From NCBI GenBank assembly GCA_003243425.1, contig QFQP01000056.1:1-24671 (forward strand): a DNA stretch of 24,671 bases. The letters run 5' to 3'. The notes under the pieces are model-generated. The model did not search any database. It was not told the DNA's origin and worked only from the letters and a program-made list of their open reading frames with translations. The DNA comes from Archangium gephyra. GTDB lineage: Bacteria > Myxococcota > Myxococcia > Myxococcales > Myxococcaceae. The position numbers and the translations under genes are program-made. Below, one piece after another: positions 5,535-13,913 of the stretch. How positions within the stretch are numbered: position 1 is the stretch's first letter; each line of letters begins with the position of its first letter.

Positions 5535-7904
5535 TCAGTTGCGGAGCGGCTTGCCCTTCTCGAGCATGAACTGCAGGCGATCCTGGGTCTTCTCCTCGCC
5601 GCACAGGCTGAGGAAGGCTTCCAGTTCGAGATCGAGCAACTGCTGCTCGGTGACCGGAACGGACGGGGCCGTATCGCCGCCCGTCAGCACGTGGCCCAAC
5701 TTCTTGCCGATGAGGCGATCGTGGTCGCTGATCTGGTGGTTGAGCACCATGTCGTAGAGCGACATGTCGACCGTCGCCGCACCGCTGCGACCGGGGAGCA
5801 GGAACGTCGACTGACGCGGAGGCCGGAAGCCCGCTTCAGCCATGCCCAGCGCCCGCGCCTTGGCGTCGGCCAGCAGGTGATCGCGGTTCATCGAGATGTA
5901 CGCGTCAGGCGCGAGGAAGCCGGCTTCCTTGCCCTCTTCCGCCGAGGTGGCGACCTTCGCCATGCCGATGGTGAGGAACGCCTTCTTCACGAAGTTGAAG
6001 GCGTCGATGTCCTTGCCGCCCGCGTAGATGCCCGAGAGGTTGCGCAGCAGTTGCAGGTTGCCGCCGCCGCCCGGAATCAGGCCGACGCCGAACTCGACCA
6101 GACCGATGTACGTCTCGGCCGCCGCGACCTGCGTGTTGCCGCCCATGGTGACTTCACAGCCACCGCCCAGCGCGAGCTGGAACGGCGCGGTCACCACCGG
6201 AATCGTCGAGTAGCGCATGCGCTGGTTGGCCTGCTGGAACCCGCCGATGAGCTTCTTGATGTCGTTCCACTGGCCTTCCTTCGAAGCCCAGAGCAGCGCG
6301 GCGATGTTGGCGCCCGCCGAGAAGTTGCCGCCATCGTTGCCGATGACGAGGCCACGCCCGTGGCGCTCCGCCCAATCGACCGACTCGTGCATCATCGCGA
6401 TGATGTCGGTGTCGATGCTGTTCATCTTCGAGTGGAACGCGACGAGGCCGATGCCGTCGCCCATGTCGAGCAGCGACGCCGAGTCGTTGCCCTTGATGAG
6501 CTTGCCGGCGCGGCGCAGGCCGTCGACGGTGATCTGCCGCGCGACTTCCGGCACGTAGTTCACCGACTTGCTGCCGATGTTCCAGAAGGTGTCGAACTGC
6601 TTTTCCGCGCCGTAGAACGACGTGCGGCCGTTCGCGAGCATGGTCTCGACCCACGGAGCCACGTGAATGCCGAGCTCCTTCATGCGCTTGACGCCCTTCT
6701 CGACGCCGTAGGTGTCCCACGTCTGGAACGGGCCCTGTTCCCACGCGAAGCCCCAGCGCATCGCCCGGTCGACGTTCACCACGTCGTCGGCGATCTCGCC
6801 CATCAAGCGCGCCGCGTAGGCCAGCGTGTCGAGCGTGACGGCTTCGGCGAAGTGCGAGGCCTTGTCGTTGCCGCCGAGCACCGCGCGAATCTTGCCTTCG
6901 AGCGTCTCTTCGTCACGCGCGGCGCCCAGCGAATCGAAGCGCACCTTGTTCTGCGCGCGGTATTCGAAGGTCTTGAGATCCAGCACGAGGATCTCCTTGC
7001 CGCCGTTGCTCTTGTCCTTCTTGTAGAAGCCGCCGCCCGACTTGTCGCCGAGCATCTTGTTGGCGACCATCTTCTCGAGCCACGCCGGCGCCTTGAACAC
7101 TTCGCGCGCGGGGTCGTTGGGCAGCGAGTCGTAGCAGTTCTTCGTCACGTGCAGGAACGTGTCGAGACCCACGATGTCGGCGGTGCGGAACACGGCCGAC
7201 TTCGGGCGCCCCATCGACGGGCCGAAGATCTTGTCGACCTCCTCGATGGTGACCTCGTACTTCTCCATCAAGTTGATGGTGCGCATCATTCCGTACGTGC
7301 CGATGCGGTTGGCGATGAAGTTGGTCGTGTCCTTGCCGTACACGATGCCCTTGCCGAGCGTGCGCTCACCGAACTCGGCGACGGCTTCCATCACGGCAGG
7401 GTTCGTCTTCTTGCCCGGCACCAGCTCGAGCAGCTTCATGTAGCGAACCGGGTTGAAGAAGTGCGTGACCAGGAAGCGCGACTTGAAGTCGTCGCTGCGG
7501 CCCTCGGTCATGCCTTCGATGCTCATGCCCGAGGTGTTCGAGCTGACGATGCAGGTCTTGCTGACCAGCCCTTCGAGCTTCGCGAACAGCTCGTTCTTGA
7601 GCTTGAGGTCTTCCTTGATGACTTCGACCACCCAGTCACATTCGGCGACGCGCTTGAGGTCGTCGTCGAAGTTGCCGATCTCGATGAGCGACAACGCCTT
7701 CTCGGTCATCAGCGGCGCCGGCTTCTGCTTGCGCAAATTCGCCAGGGCCGTGGCCGCGAGCTTGTTGCGCTCGTTGGGCGCCGAGTTCGGCAGCACGATG
7801 TCGAGAAGGAGGACGGGGATGCCGGCGTTCGCGAGGTGCGCTGCGATGCCGCTGCCCATCACGCCAGCGCCCAGGACGGCGGCCTTGCGGATGCGGAAGC
7901 TCAT
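5535..7904 (-). CDS. fadN: 3-hydroxyacyl-CoA dehydrogenase / enoyl-CoA hydratase, FadN type
   Basis: This 789-aa bifunctional protein covers hydration and NAD-dependent dehydrogenation in beta-oxidation. The dehydrogenase comes first: Rossmann motif GAGVMGSG at residues 12-19, SSNTSG at 121-126, and the catalytic-type His148 in HFFNP. The crotonase domain is C-terminal, with oxyanion-hole segment FSAGAN from residue 528, Glu584 in GGGCEV and Glu604 in GLVEFGVGLIPGGGG. The 20-residue spacing of the two Glu matches the catalytic pair of classical enoyl-CoA hydratase. This order is the reverse of E. coli FadB and the same as Bacillus FadN, whose length is also about 789 aa. The ribosome binding site is AGGAG (7914-7918), 9 nt from the ATG. 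The thiolase partner follows after 27 nt. The gap upstream (7905-8129) should carry its promoter. Confidence 0.94.
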   Translation of the reverse strand: MSFRIRKAAVLGAGVMGSGIAAHLANAGIPVLLLDIVLPNSAPNERNKLAATALANLRKQKPAPLMTEKALSLIEIGNFDDDLKRVAECDWVVEVIKEDLKLKNELFAKLEGLVSKTCIVSSNTSGMSIEGMTEGRSDDFKSRFLVTHFFNPVRYMKLLELVPGKKTNPAVMEAVAEFGERTLGKGIVYGKDTTNFIANRIGTYGMMRTINLMEKYEVTIEEVDKIFGPSMGRPKSAVFRTADIVGLDTFLHVTKNCYDSLPNDPAREVFKAPAWLEKMVANKMLGDKSGGGFYKKDKSNGGKEILVLDLKTFEYRAQNKVRFDSLGAARDEETLEGKIRAVLGGNDKASHFAEAVTLDTLAYAARLMGEIADDVVNVDRAMRWGFAWEQGPFQTWDTYGVEKGVKRMKELGIHVAPWVETMLANGRTSFYGAEKQFDTFWNIGSKSVNYVPEVARQITVDGLRRAGKLIKGNDSASLLDMGDGIGLVAFHSKMNSIDTDIIAMMHESVDWAERHGRGLVIGNDGGNFSAGANIAALLWASKEGQWNDIKKLIGGFQQANQRMRYSTIPVVTAPFQLALGGGCEVTMGGNTQVAAAETYIGLVEFGVGLIPGGGGNLQLLRNLSGIYAGGKDIDAFNFVKKAFLTIGMAKVATSAEEGKEAGFLAPDAYISMNRDHLLADAKARALGMAEAGFRPPRQSTFLLPGRSGAATVDMSLYDMVLNHQISDHDRLIGKKLGHVLTGGDTAPSVPVTEQQLLDLELEAFLSLCGEEKTQDRLQFMLEKGKPLRN

Positions 7905-7982
7905 TGAGTGGTGCTCCTGTGAGGGGTGTTGGTTGGGTGACGCCGAAAAGGCGGCGGATCCTTAATGCGCTCGGTCACAGAA

Positions 7983-7997
7983 GTCTCCGCTGGAGAC
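7983..7997. promoter_or_regulatory. Inverted repeat upstream of fadN (possible operator)
   Basis: GTCTCC-GCT-GGAGAC is a perfect 6-bp inverted repeat with a 3-bp spacer, 79 nt upstream of the fadN start, in the 225-bp gap shared with the divergent calpain gene. Its position suits a repressor site or a leader hairpin. No -35/-10 pair could be assigned with confidence, and the repeat does not resemble a fatty-acid regulator site that I can name. A small 4-bp hairpin also lies at 7941-7953. Confidence 0.3.
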
Positions 7998-8117
7998 ATG
8001 AAAGCGAACTTTCTTCATAACCCTTTGATTCGATGAATGGTTTCGGCCTCATTCCAGTGGTGACGCAACTCCAGTAGGCGTATGTGCGACAATTCGGCAC
8101 CTTCACCAAAGTTCGCC

Positions 8118-8122
8118 GGGAG
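8118..8122 (+). promoter_or_regulatory. Ribosome binding site that fixes the calpain start
   Basis: GGGAG lies 7 nt before ATG 8130. The open frame extends upstream to an ATG at 8082, which has no such site, so 8130 is preferred as the calpain gene start. Confidence 0.7.
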
Positions 8123-8129
8123 CTCCGCC

Positions 8130-9860
8130 ATGCCGACCATCTCCGACTCGAAGCTGGCCACGTTGTACGCGTCGTTCGAACGGCAGCAGCGCTCGAACCC
8201 GTCGCTGAAGCTGGGCGACGCGCAGGCGATGCAGATTCTCGCGGAGATCGGTGATCGCTCGGGGTGGACAGCAAGCAAGACGCTGGCGGAGCTCAACAAG
8301 CCCGGCGTGTCGCGCGAGGCGAAGATCGAGCTGGCGAAGAAGGGCCTGACGTCGAACGAGAAGAAGGACCTCGAGGCGATCCTCGATTCGCGCACGGTGC
8401 CGCTCGAGCCTTCGGCGAAGTCGTTCCTCGAAGCGGTCGTGGGGCGCACCGCGGCTCCGGTGAACGGGCTGCAGATCAGCGGTGATCAGATCAATGGCCT
8501 GACTGGCAAGACCAAGGCCGGTGCGTCGATCGAGGCGATCAACCTCTCGGCGTCACCGACGGGCCGGTACCACACCGACGACACCTTCACGATCGGCAAG
8601 GCCGACGCGCAGGGCAACTTCACGGGCGCGAAGCTCACCGGCGACATGACGATGAGGGAGGGCGACATCATTCGCATGCGCGCCCGCTACGCCGACGGCA
8701 CCACGTCCGATTGGATCGACGTGAAGGCCAACACCGCGGAGACGAAGGACTCGCGCAACGCCGAGGTCGCCCTGTTCCGCATCGGCTTGAAGGCCGGCGC
8801 CAACGGCACCATCGACGTCGAGAACATCAACGCCAGCCGGCAGATCTCCGAGCCCGGCGCGAAGCTGCAGTTCACCAACGCGCGCACCGGTGAGAAGCAG
8901 GTCGTCACGCTCGACAAAGAAGGCTCGTTCCCCGCGGGCGTGAAGTTGAAGGGCCAGGCCGGTGACTCGTTCTCGATCGCCTCGAGCGACGGCGTGAACA
9001 ACACCGACTTCCGCACTGCGGTGGGCAACGTCGCGGTTCCCGGCGGCGGCTCCACGGGCGACCTGATCAAAGACCCTGCGCTCCACAAAGACGAGCTCAA
9101 CGCCGACGGCACGCCGAAGTTCGGCAAGAAGACCTTCACCGGCCCGCTGTTCGTCGACGGGGTGAAGGCCAGCGACGCGCAGCAGGGTCAGATCGGCGAC
9201 TGCTATTTCCCCGCGGCGGTCGCGGCGATGGCGCACATGGATCCCGAGCTGATCCAGAAGATGATCAAGGCCAACGGCGACGGCACCTACACCGTGACCT
9301 TCAAGGACCGCGACTGGGCCACGGGCCGGGCGAAAGACGTGAACATCAAGGTCGATGGTGACCTGTACGCGCGCTCGTACGGCGGGCCGCTGTACGGCAG
9401 CTCGAGCAACAGCGGCGACACCGCGAAGATGGAGCTGTGGTTCCCCCTGCTCGAGAAGGCCTACGCGCAGTGGAAGGGCAGCTACGACGCCATCGGCAAC
9501 GGCGGCCACGCGGGTGACGTGTTCGAAGAGTTCACCGGCGGCACGTCGCGCTCGGTCGACACCAGCGCGGGCGACGACCGCGTGTGGAATGCCATCACCA
9601 GGGCCATCGACGCGAAGAAACCCGTCGCGGCAGGCACGCACGAAGACGGCGGCCCGGTGAACTACACGAACACCGGCGTGTACGGAGATCACGCGTACTC
9701 GGTGCTCGGTTACGAAACGCAGGGCAGCGAGAAGTACGTGATTCTCCGCAACCCGTGGGGCGAGTCGGAACCCGCTGGCAACGGCGCCAACGACGGCGTC
9801 TTCAAGCTGAAGCTGGGTGAGTTCCGGAAGCTCTACGACAACGTGATGTATCTGAATTGA
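8130..9860 (+). CDS. Calpain-family (C2) cysteine peptidase with repeated beta-domains
   Basis: This 576-aa protein has a recognisable papain-like calpain core at the C-terminus. The catalytic triad is visible: Cys358 in QGQIGDCYFPA, His521 in GDHAYSVLGY, and Asn541 in LRNPWGE, with spacing close to that of eukaryotic calpains. Ahead of it are about 100 helical residues and then two beta-rich segments (about 110-205 and 215-320) that resemble bacterial Ig-like domains. There is no signal peptide, so it is either cytoplasmic or exported by a route not visible here. No EF-hand or C2L domain follows the protease core, as is usual for bacterial calpains. The substrate is unknown. It is divergent from fadN and is followed, with a 3-base stop/start overlap, by a membrane protein gene. 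Confidence 0.92.
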   Translation: MPTISDSKLATLYASFERQQRSNPSLKLGDAQAMQILAEIGDRSGWTASKTLAELNKPGVSREAKIELAKKGLTSNEKKDLEAILDSRTVPLEPSAKSFLEAVVGRTAAPVNGLQISGDQINGLTGKTKAGASIEAINLSASPTGRYHTDDTFTIGKADAQGNFTGAKLTGDMTMREGDIIRMRARYADGTTSDWIDVKANTAETKDSRNAEVALFRIGLKAGANGTIDVENINASRQISEPGAKLQFTNARTGEKQVVTLDKEGSFPAGVKLKGQAGDSFSIASSDGVNNTDFRTAVGNVAVPGGGSTGDLIKDPALHKDELNADGTPKFGKKTFTGPLFVDGVKASDAQQGQIGDCYFPAAVAAMAHMDPELIQKMIKANGDGTYTVTFKDRDWATGRAKDVNIKVDGDLYARSYGGPLYGSSSNSGDTAKMELWFPLLEKAYAQWKGSYDAIGNGGHAGDVFEEFTGGTSRSVDTSAGDDRVWNAITRAIDAKKPVAAGTHEDGGPVNYTNTGVYGDHAYSVLGYETQGSEKYVILRNPWGESEPAGNGANDGVFKLKLGEFRKLYDNVMYLN

Positions 9861-10822
9861 AGTGGGTGGCCGTCGCGGCGGTCACGCTCTTCGCGTGGCT
9901 GCACTTCGCGAGCGATGGCGGTGACCTCTGGGGCCGGTGGTCTGATCACCGGCGTCACGTCGGCGAGGCCATCGCGTTCCAGCACGTCGGCTTCTCGCTC
10001 TACACGCACACCTACGATGAAGCGACGCGCGGGCTCACCCTGCCGTGCGAGATGCACACGTCGCTGTGGGCTCACACCGGCGTTCCGTACCCGCCGCTCG
10101 GTGTGTTGCTGCATTGGCCGATGGCGCAGTTGGAACTGCACGGCGTGTTGTCGCCGCCCACCGCCCACAAGGTCATCGTGTGGCTGTTCGGCTTCGCGGG
10201 CATCGTCACCACGTGGCTCGGCGCGCAGCTCTTGTTGAGCTGGAGACGCTGGCTCTTCGTCTTGATGTTCGGCCCGCTGCTCATCGGCGTCGGCTTCTCG
10301 GGCTTCTACGACACGCTGTATGCGCTCGCGGCGGTGCTGGCGGTGAAGCACGGCCGTCGCTGGGCGGTGCTCGCGTACCCGCTGCACTTTCGTGGCGTCG
10401 TCGTGCTGACGCTGCATTCGTGGCGACGCGCGTGGTGGTCGACGGCGCTGATCATCGCGAATTCGGCGGTGGCGATCGTCGCGTCGCGGCACCTCGGCGT
10501 GTTCAAGGTGACCAATCGGCTCTACGTGATGGACCCACGCAACGCGTGGTTCCCGGCGCTGACGGCGATCGTCTGTTTCGTGGTGCGTGGCGAGCGGCTG
10601 GCGCTGCCGCTCGCGATGACCGGTGCCCTGCTCTACGTCGATCGACAACGCGCGTTCTGGCACATGCTGTTGCTGCTCCCGGTGGTGCTCGAGGCACTGC
10701 GCCGCGCTTCGAACCGGACGGCACTGCTCATCTGCGCGTGGGCGTACATGGCGGCGCAACACGTGCTCGACGCGGATCGCCCGTTCAACGTCCTGTGGTT
10801 CTGGCTGCGAGCCCCGTGGTAG
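9857..10822 (+). CDS. Polytopic membrane protein, GT-C glycosyltransferase-like
   Basis: This 321-aa protein has about seven or eight hydrophobic segments. After a first membrane helix it has a periplasm-type loop with SLYTHTYDEATRG and the motif PYPPLGVLLHWPMA. This resembles the YPPL-containing loop of membrane glycosyltransferases of the GT87/DUF2029 kind, which use polyprenyl-phosphate sugars. It is shorter than most GT-C enzymes and I see no certain catalytic Asp pair, so the activity is inferred. The start proposed is TTG 9857, whose last two bases are the first two of the calpain stop TGA; GTG 9866 is an alternative, and neither has a good ribosome binding site. A DUF2079 membrane protein follows after 13 nt, so the two are probably one unit. 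Confidence 0.68.
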   Translation: MKWVAVAAVTLFAWLHFASDGGDLWGRWSDHRRHVGEAIAFQHVGFSLYTHTYDEATRGLTLPCEMHTSLWAHTGVPYPPLGVLLHWPMAQLELHGVLSPPTAHKVIVWLFGFAGIVTTWLGAQLLLSWRRWLFVLMFGPLLIGVGFSGFYDTLYALAAVLAVKHGRRWAVLAYPLHFRGVVVLTLHSWRRAWWSTALIIANSAVAIVASRHLGVFKVTNRLYVMDPRNAWFPALTAIVCFVVRGERLALPLAMTGALLYVDRQRAFWHMLLLLPVVLEALRRASNRTALLICAWAYMAAQHVLDADRPFNVLWFWLRAPW

Positions 10823-10835
10823 GCGCCGCCGCGCG

Positions 10836-12458
10836 ATGAACTTCCGCACCAGAGCCGCGCAGGTGCTGCTCGCGCTCAGCGCGACGGTGTTCGTGTCGTG
10901 GCTCGTGGGTGCGCTGGTGGGCGGTCTCACCGTGTTCCAATCGACGAGCGGCCGCGTCTCTTTCGGAGACTTCGGCAACTTCCGCCTCGGCTGCTGGCTC
11001 GCGTTGGCTGCGTTCGTGGTCACGCCGCATCGGCTGGCGTGGGTCGACGCTGCCGAGAAGTGGCTCGGGGGCCGCGCACGCTGGGGCGTGCCCCTCGCGT
11101 TCACCCTGTACCTCGTCGTCTACAAAATTGCGCAGCACCTGGCGTTCGAGACCACCGCGCTCGACCTGTCGATCTTCCACTACGCGGTTCGCTACGCGTG
11201 GACCGACGGGCCGGGCTTCGCGTGGGGCTTCAACCTCGAGCGCAGCCTCTTCAGCGAGCACTTCGAGCCCATCGTGTTGTGGGTGGTGCCGCTCGACATG
11301 GTGTTCCGCAGCCCGCTGGTGCTGCTGATCCCCGAGGTCGTCGGCGTCGGGCTGGGCCTGTGGTTCATCGTCGGCTGTTCACACGCGTACGGAATCCGCC
11401 CCATCGCCGCGTGGCTCCTCGGAGCCGCCTACGCGACGAACTTCACGCTCTGGCAGTCGGTGCGTTTCGACTTCCACCCTGAAGCGCTGCTGCCCGCGGG
11501 CATCTTCGCGACGCTCTGGGCGCTGAAAGAAAAGCGCTACGGCTGGCTCGCGTTCGCGGTGTTCACGGTGCTGTGTCTCAAGGAAGACATGGCGATCGTG
11601 CTCGTGCCCGCAGTCGCGCTCGCGTGGTTCGACGACCGCAAAGCGTGGAAGGCGCCGGTGACCGTCTCTGTCGTCGCGATGGTCTGGTGCGTGGTGACGC
11701 TCAAGTTCGTCATTCCCGCCGCGCGTGGGCCTCAAGGCGGTTGGGACCTGTTCGCCGAGCGCTACGCCGCCTGGGGCGCGACACCGGGTGAAGCCGTGAA
11801 GTCGATGCTCACGCGCCCGCTCGATCTGCTCCCGGTGATCTTCGGCCAGCCCGTCATCGAACTGATGGGGCAGCTCGGCTTCGTGCCGTTGCTCAACCCA
11901 CTCTCGTTGCTGGCGTCGATTCCCGCGCTGCTCGAGCAACGGCTCACCGCCTACGAAACGCAGCACCTGCTGCTGCTCTATTACGGCATCGGCCCCCTCA
12001 CGGTGTGGATGGTCGGAGCCATGCGGGGCGTTCGCTGGCTCTCGTCGCGCGTCGGCGTGGTGGCGCTGGTCGTGGTCGCTTCATTGCCGATGACGTGGCG
12101 TCCGGGCCCGCTCGCGATTCCGCGTGTCGAAGGCAAACACCTCGAAGCGAAGCGGTTGCTCGGTGAGCTGATTCCCGAAGGCGCGCGTGTGTCGGCGCAG
12201 ACCATCGTCGTTCCGCACCTGCCGATCAGCGAACAGACGAAGCTGTTCCCCAAGCGCGCGCACGAGGCCGACTACGTGGTGCTGATGCCCGACGAATTCC
12301 TCTGGCCGCTCGAGGCGCCGGAATACAGCGAGGTCGTCACCAACGTGCTCGACAGCGGTGACTACGGAGTGCTCGCAAACACAGGAAAGCTCGTGGTGTT
12401 GAAGCGCGGCGCGCCGCTCGGTGATGCAGCGGCGGTCAAAGCCCAGCTGCCGCGTTGA
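10836..12458 (+). CDS. DUF2079-family membrane protein
   Basis: This 540-aa polytopic membrane protein matches the DUF2079 family (PF09852) pattern: TTALDLSIFHYAVR near the N-terminus, then FSEHFEPIVLWVVPL, SVRFDFHPEALLPAGIFA, FTVLCLKEDMAIVL, and the late LTAYETQHLLLLYY. The C-terminal soluble part has SAQTIVVPHLPISEQTKLFP and EADYVVLMPDEFLWPL. The family is thought to have a GT-C-like architecture, with conserved His/Asp/Glu facing the outside; its reaction is unknown. ATG 10836 was chosen because the frame before it overlaps the upstream gene and reads as non-coding. The partner GT-C-like gene lies 13 nt upstream, and together they may modify a lipid or surface polymer (inference). Confidence 0.88.
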   Translation: MNFRTRAAQVLLALSATVFVSWLVGALVGGLTVFQSTSGRVSFGDFGNFRLGCWLALAAFVVTPHRLAWVDAAEKWLGGRARWGVPLAFTLYLVVYKIAQHLAFETTALDLSIFHYAVRYAWTDGPGFAWGFNLERSLFSEHFEPIVLWVVPLDMVFRSPLVLLIPEVVGVGLGLWFIVGCSHAYGIRPIAAWLLGAAYATNFTLWQSVRFDFHPEALLPAGIFATLWALKEKRYGWLAFAVFTVLCLKEDMAIVLVPAVALAWFDDRKAWKAPVTVSVVAMVWCVVTLKFVIPAARGPQGGWDLFAERYAAWGATPGEAVKSMLTRPLDLLPVIFGQPVIELMGQLGFVPLLNPLSLLASIPALLEQRLTAYETQHLLLLYYGIGPLTVWMVGAMRGVRWLSSRVGVVALVVVASLPMTWRPGPLAIPRVEGKHLEAKRLLGELIPEGARVSAQTIVVPHLPISEQTKLFPKRAHEADYVVLMPDEFLWPLEAPEYSEVVTNVLDSGDYGVLANTGKLVVLKRGAPLGDAAAVKAQLPR

Positions 12459-12690
12459 AACGTTCGCGCAGTGTCGGGGCCGATCGACGTCGCCGACGTG
12501 TCAGCGCGTTCTCCATGGCCGCAAACACAACGTGACGGAACGTCGAGAAGTTCACGCGACTCAGTTCTTCTCGTGAGCGCGACAGCATGCGCCGGTACGC
12601 GATGTCGCTTTCACGACTCGGGTCATCACTCGACCACTCGGGCGGATTCCAGAGTTCGTCACCCGACGCGTCGTCGAGTGACGGGAACAC
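12436..12690 (-). CDS. Small hypothetical ORF, possibly a gene remnant
   Basis: This is an 84-aa open frame from GTG 12690 whose last 23 bp overlap the end of the DUF2079 gene in antisense. The composition looks coding (acidic start FPSLDDASGDELWNPPEW, then a basic helical tail). The same frame stays open upstream as VREAADASYWRLKQQAVTAHV to a TGA at about 12751-12753. Just before that, a neighbouring frame encodes MCFIAVFGDEFVKR. This suggests a once-longer protein starting near 12778 and broken by a frameshift around 12740-12750. I recognise no family. It could equally be chance open sequence. Confidence 0.35.
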   Translation of the reverse strand: MFPSLDDASGDELWNPPEWSSDDPSRESDIAYRRMLSRSREELSRVNFSTFRHVVFAAMENALTRRRRRSAPTLRERFNAAAGL

Positions 12691-12827
12691 GTGCGCGGTG
12701 ACGGCCTGCTGCTTGAGCCGCCAATACGAGGCGTCGGCCGCTTCACGAACTCATCTCCGAAGACCGCGATGAAGCACATCACCGATCCACTCGGCGAACG
12801 CCTCACCGCGGCAGAACAGCAACCGCC

Positions 12828-13883
12828 TTACGGCTGCACCGACGCCAGCGAACGAATCGCCAGCTCGATGTCGACCGACTGCGGCACCGACGCCATCTCG
12901 AGCGGGTCCGCCAGCCCGATGCCCGGCAGGAACTTGCCCGCGAGCAACTTCGGCGGCGCCAGCAACTTGAAGAACAGCTCGTCGACCGTGCGGCGAACGA
13001 GGTGCTCACCGAAGTTCGTCACTTCCGTGTCTTCGTTCACGAACAACACGCGACCCGTCTTCTCGATCGACGTCTTGATGGCTTCCCAGTCGTACGGCCA
13101 CAGCGTGCGCAGATCGATGACCTCCGCGTCGACGCCATCACCGGCGAGCTTCTGCGCAGCCGCCGCGCACAACGGCAACGTGCGGCCGTAGCTCACCACG
13201 GTGATCTGCGAGCCCTCACGAACGACCTTCGCCTGCCCGAGCGGAATCGAAGCGTCCTGCAGCTCCGGCCACTGCGCCGACCACTTCGTGCGATCGCCCA
13301 GCGGTGCGTCGATCATCTTCGAGAGCTGCTTGTCGTCTCCGGGCTCACCGGGGATCAACTCCTCACCCTTGATGCGCATCAGCGCCTTGGGAATGAGGAA
13401 CATCGTCGGGTTCGTCTCTTTGCACGCCGACAGCAACAGGCCGTACGCATCGCGCGGGTTCGACGGCATCACGATCTTCCAGCCCGGCAGGTGCGTCACC
13501 AGCGCGTCGATGGAGTGCGAGTGGTACAGGCTGCCACGAATGCCCGAGCCGACCGGCGTCATCAACACCATCGGCAGGTTCCACTGACCGTTGCTCGACC
13601 AGTACGAGTTGCCCGCGAGCTTGAGCAGGTCGACGGTGTTGAAGATGTAGTCGCAGAACTGAATCTCGGCGACCGGCTTACCGCCGCCCATCGCGATGCC
13701 CATCGCCATGCCGACGATGCCGCGCTCGTCGAGCGGCGAGTTCCAGGTGGTCTTCAACCCCTGCGTGCAGGTGAACACGCCGCCCAGCGGCATGCCCACG
13801 TCTTCACCGAAGATGTCCGTCACGCCGAGGTTCTCTTCCGCGTAGTGCAGCGCCATGCGGACTGCTTGAGCCATGTTGGCCAT
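12828..13883 (-). CDS. 2-oxoacid dehydrogenase E1 component, beta subunit (branched-chain/pyruvate type)
   Basis: This 351-aa protein is full length for an E1 beta subunit. It has the usual GEDVGMPLGGVFTCTQGL segment near residue 26, PLDERGIVGMAMGIA, PVAEIQFCDYIF, and the His-rich SLYHSHSIDALVTHLPGWKIVMPSNP. A transketolase C-terminal domain starts at about 220 (ITVVSYG, VIDLRTLWPYD). With the alpha subunit it forms the thiamine-diphosphate enzyme that decarboxylates a 2-oxoacid and acylates the lipoyl domain of E2. The spacing and sequence style favour the branched-chain 2-oxoacid or acetoin/pyruvate alpha2beta2 type; the substrate cannot be settled from sequence alone. A GGAGA lies 8 nt before the ATG. 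The gene follows the alpha subunit by 30 nt. No E2 or E3 gene is in the window. Confidence 0.92.
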   Translation of the reverse strand: MANMAQAVRMALHYAEENLGVTDIFGEDVGMPLGGVFTCTQGLKTTWNSPLDERGIVGMAMGIAMGGGKPVAEIQFCDYIFNTVDLLKLAGNSYWSSNGQWNLPMVLMTPVGSGIRGSLYHSHSIDALVTHLPGWKIVMPSNPRDAYGLLLSACKETNPTMFLIPKALMRIKGEELIPGEPGDDKQLSKMIDAPLGDRTKWSAQWPELQDASIPLGQAKVVREGSQITVVSYGRTLPLCAAAAQKLAGDGVDAEVIDLRTLWPYDWEAIKTSIEKTGRVLFVNEDTEVTNFGEHLVRRTVDELFFKLLAPPKLLAGKFLPGIGLADPLEMASVPQSVDIELAIRSLASVQP

Positions 13884-13913
13884 GAGTCGTGTCTCCGAAA
13901 GTCTCTGTGTTGA

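Noticed and set aside
5691..7907. 738-aa plus-strand open frame
   Set aside because: It is a long antisense shadow of fadN caused by high GC at third positions, with His/Arg/Val/Asp-rich composition and no domain.
7962..8018. 18-aa minus-strand upstream ORF (MKKVRFHVSSGDFCDRAH) before fadN
   Set aside because: The AAAGGG before its ATG is only 2 nt away, too close to act as a normal ribosome binding site. No run of codons suggests attenuation, so it is likely chance.
9833..11104. 423-aa minus-strand open frame
   Set aside because: It is antisense to the two membrane protein genes. The composition is Arg/Gln/Glu-rich and unlike any protein I know.
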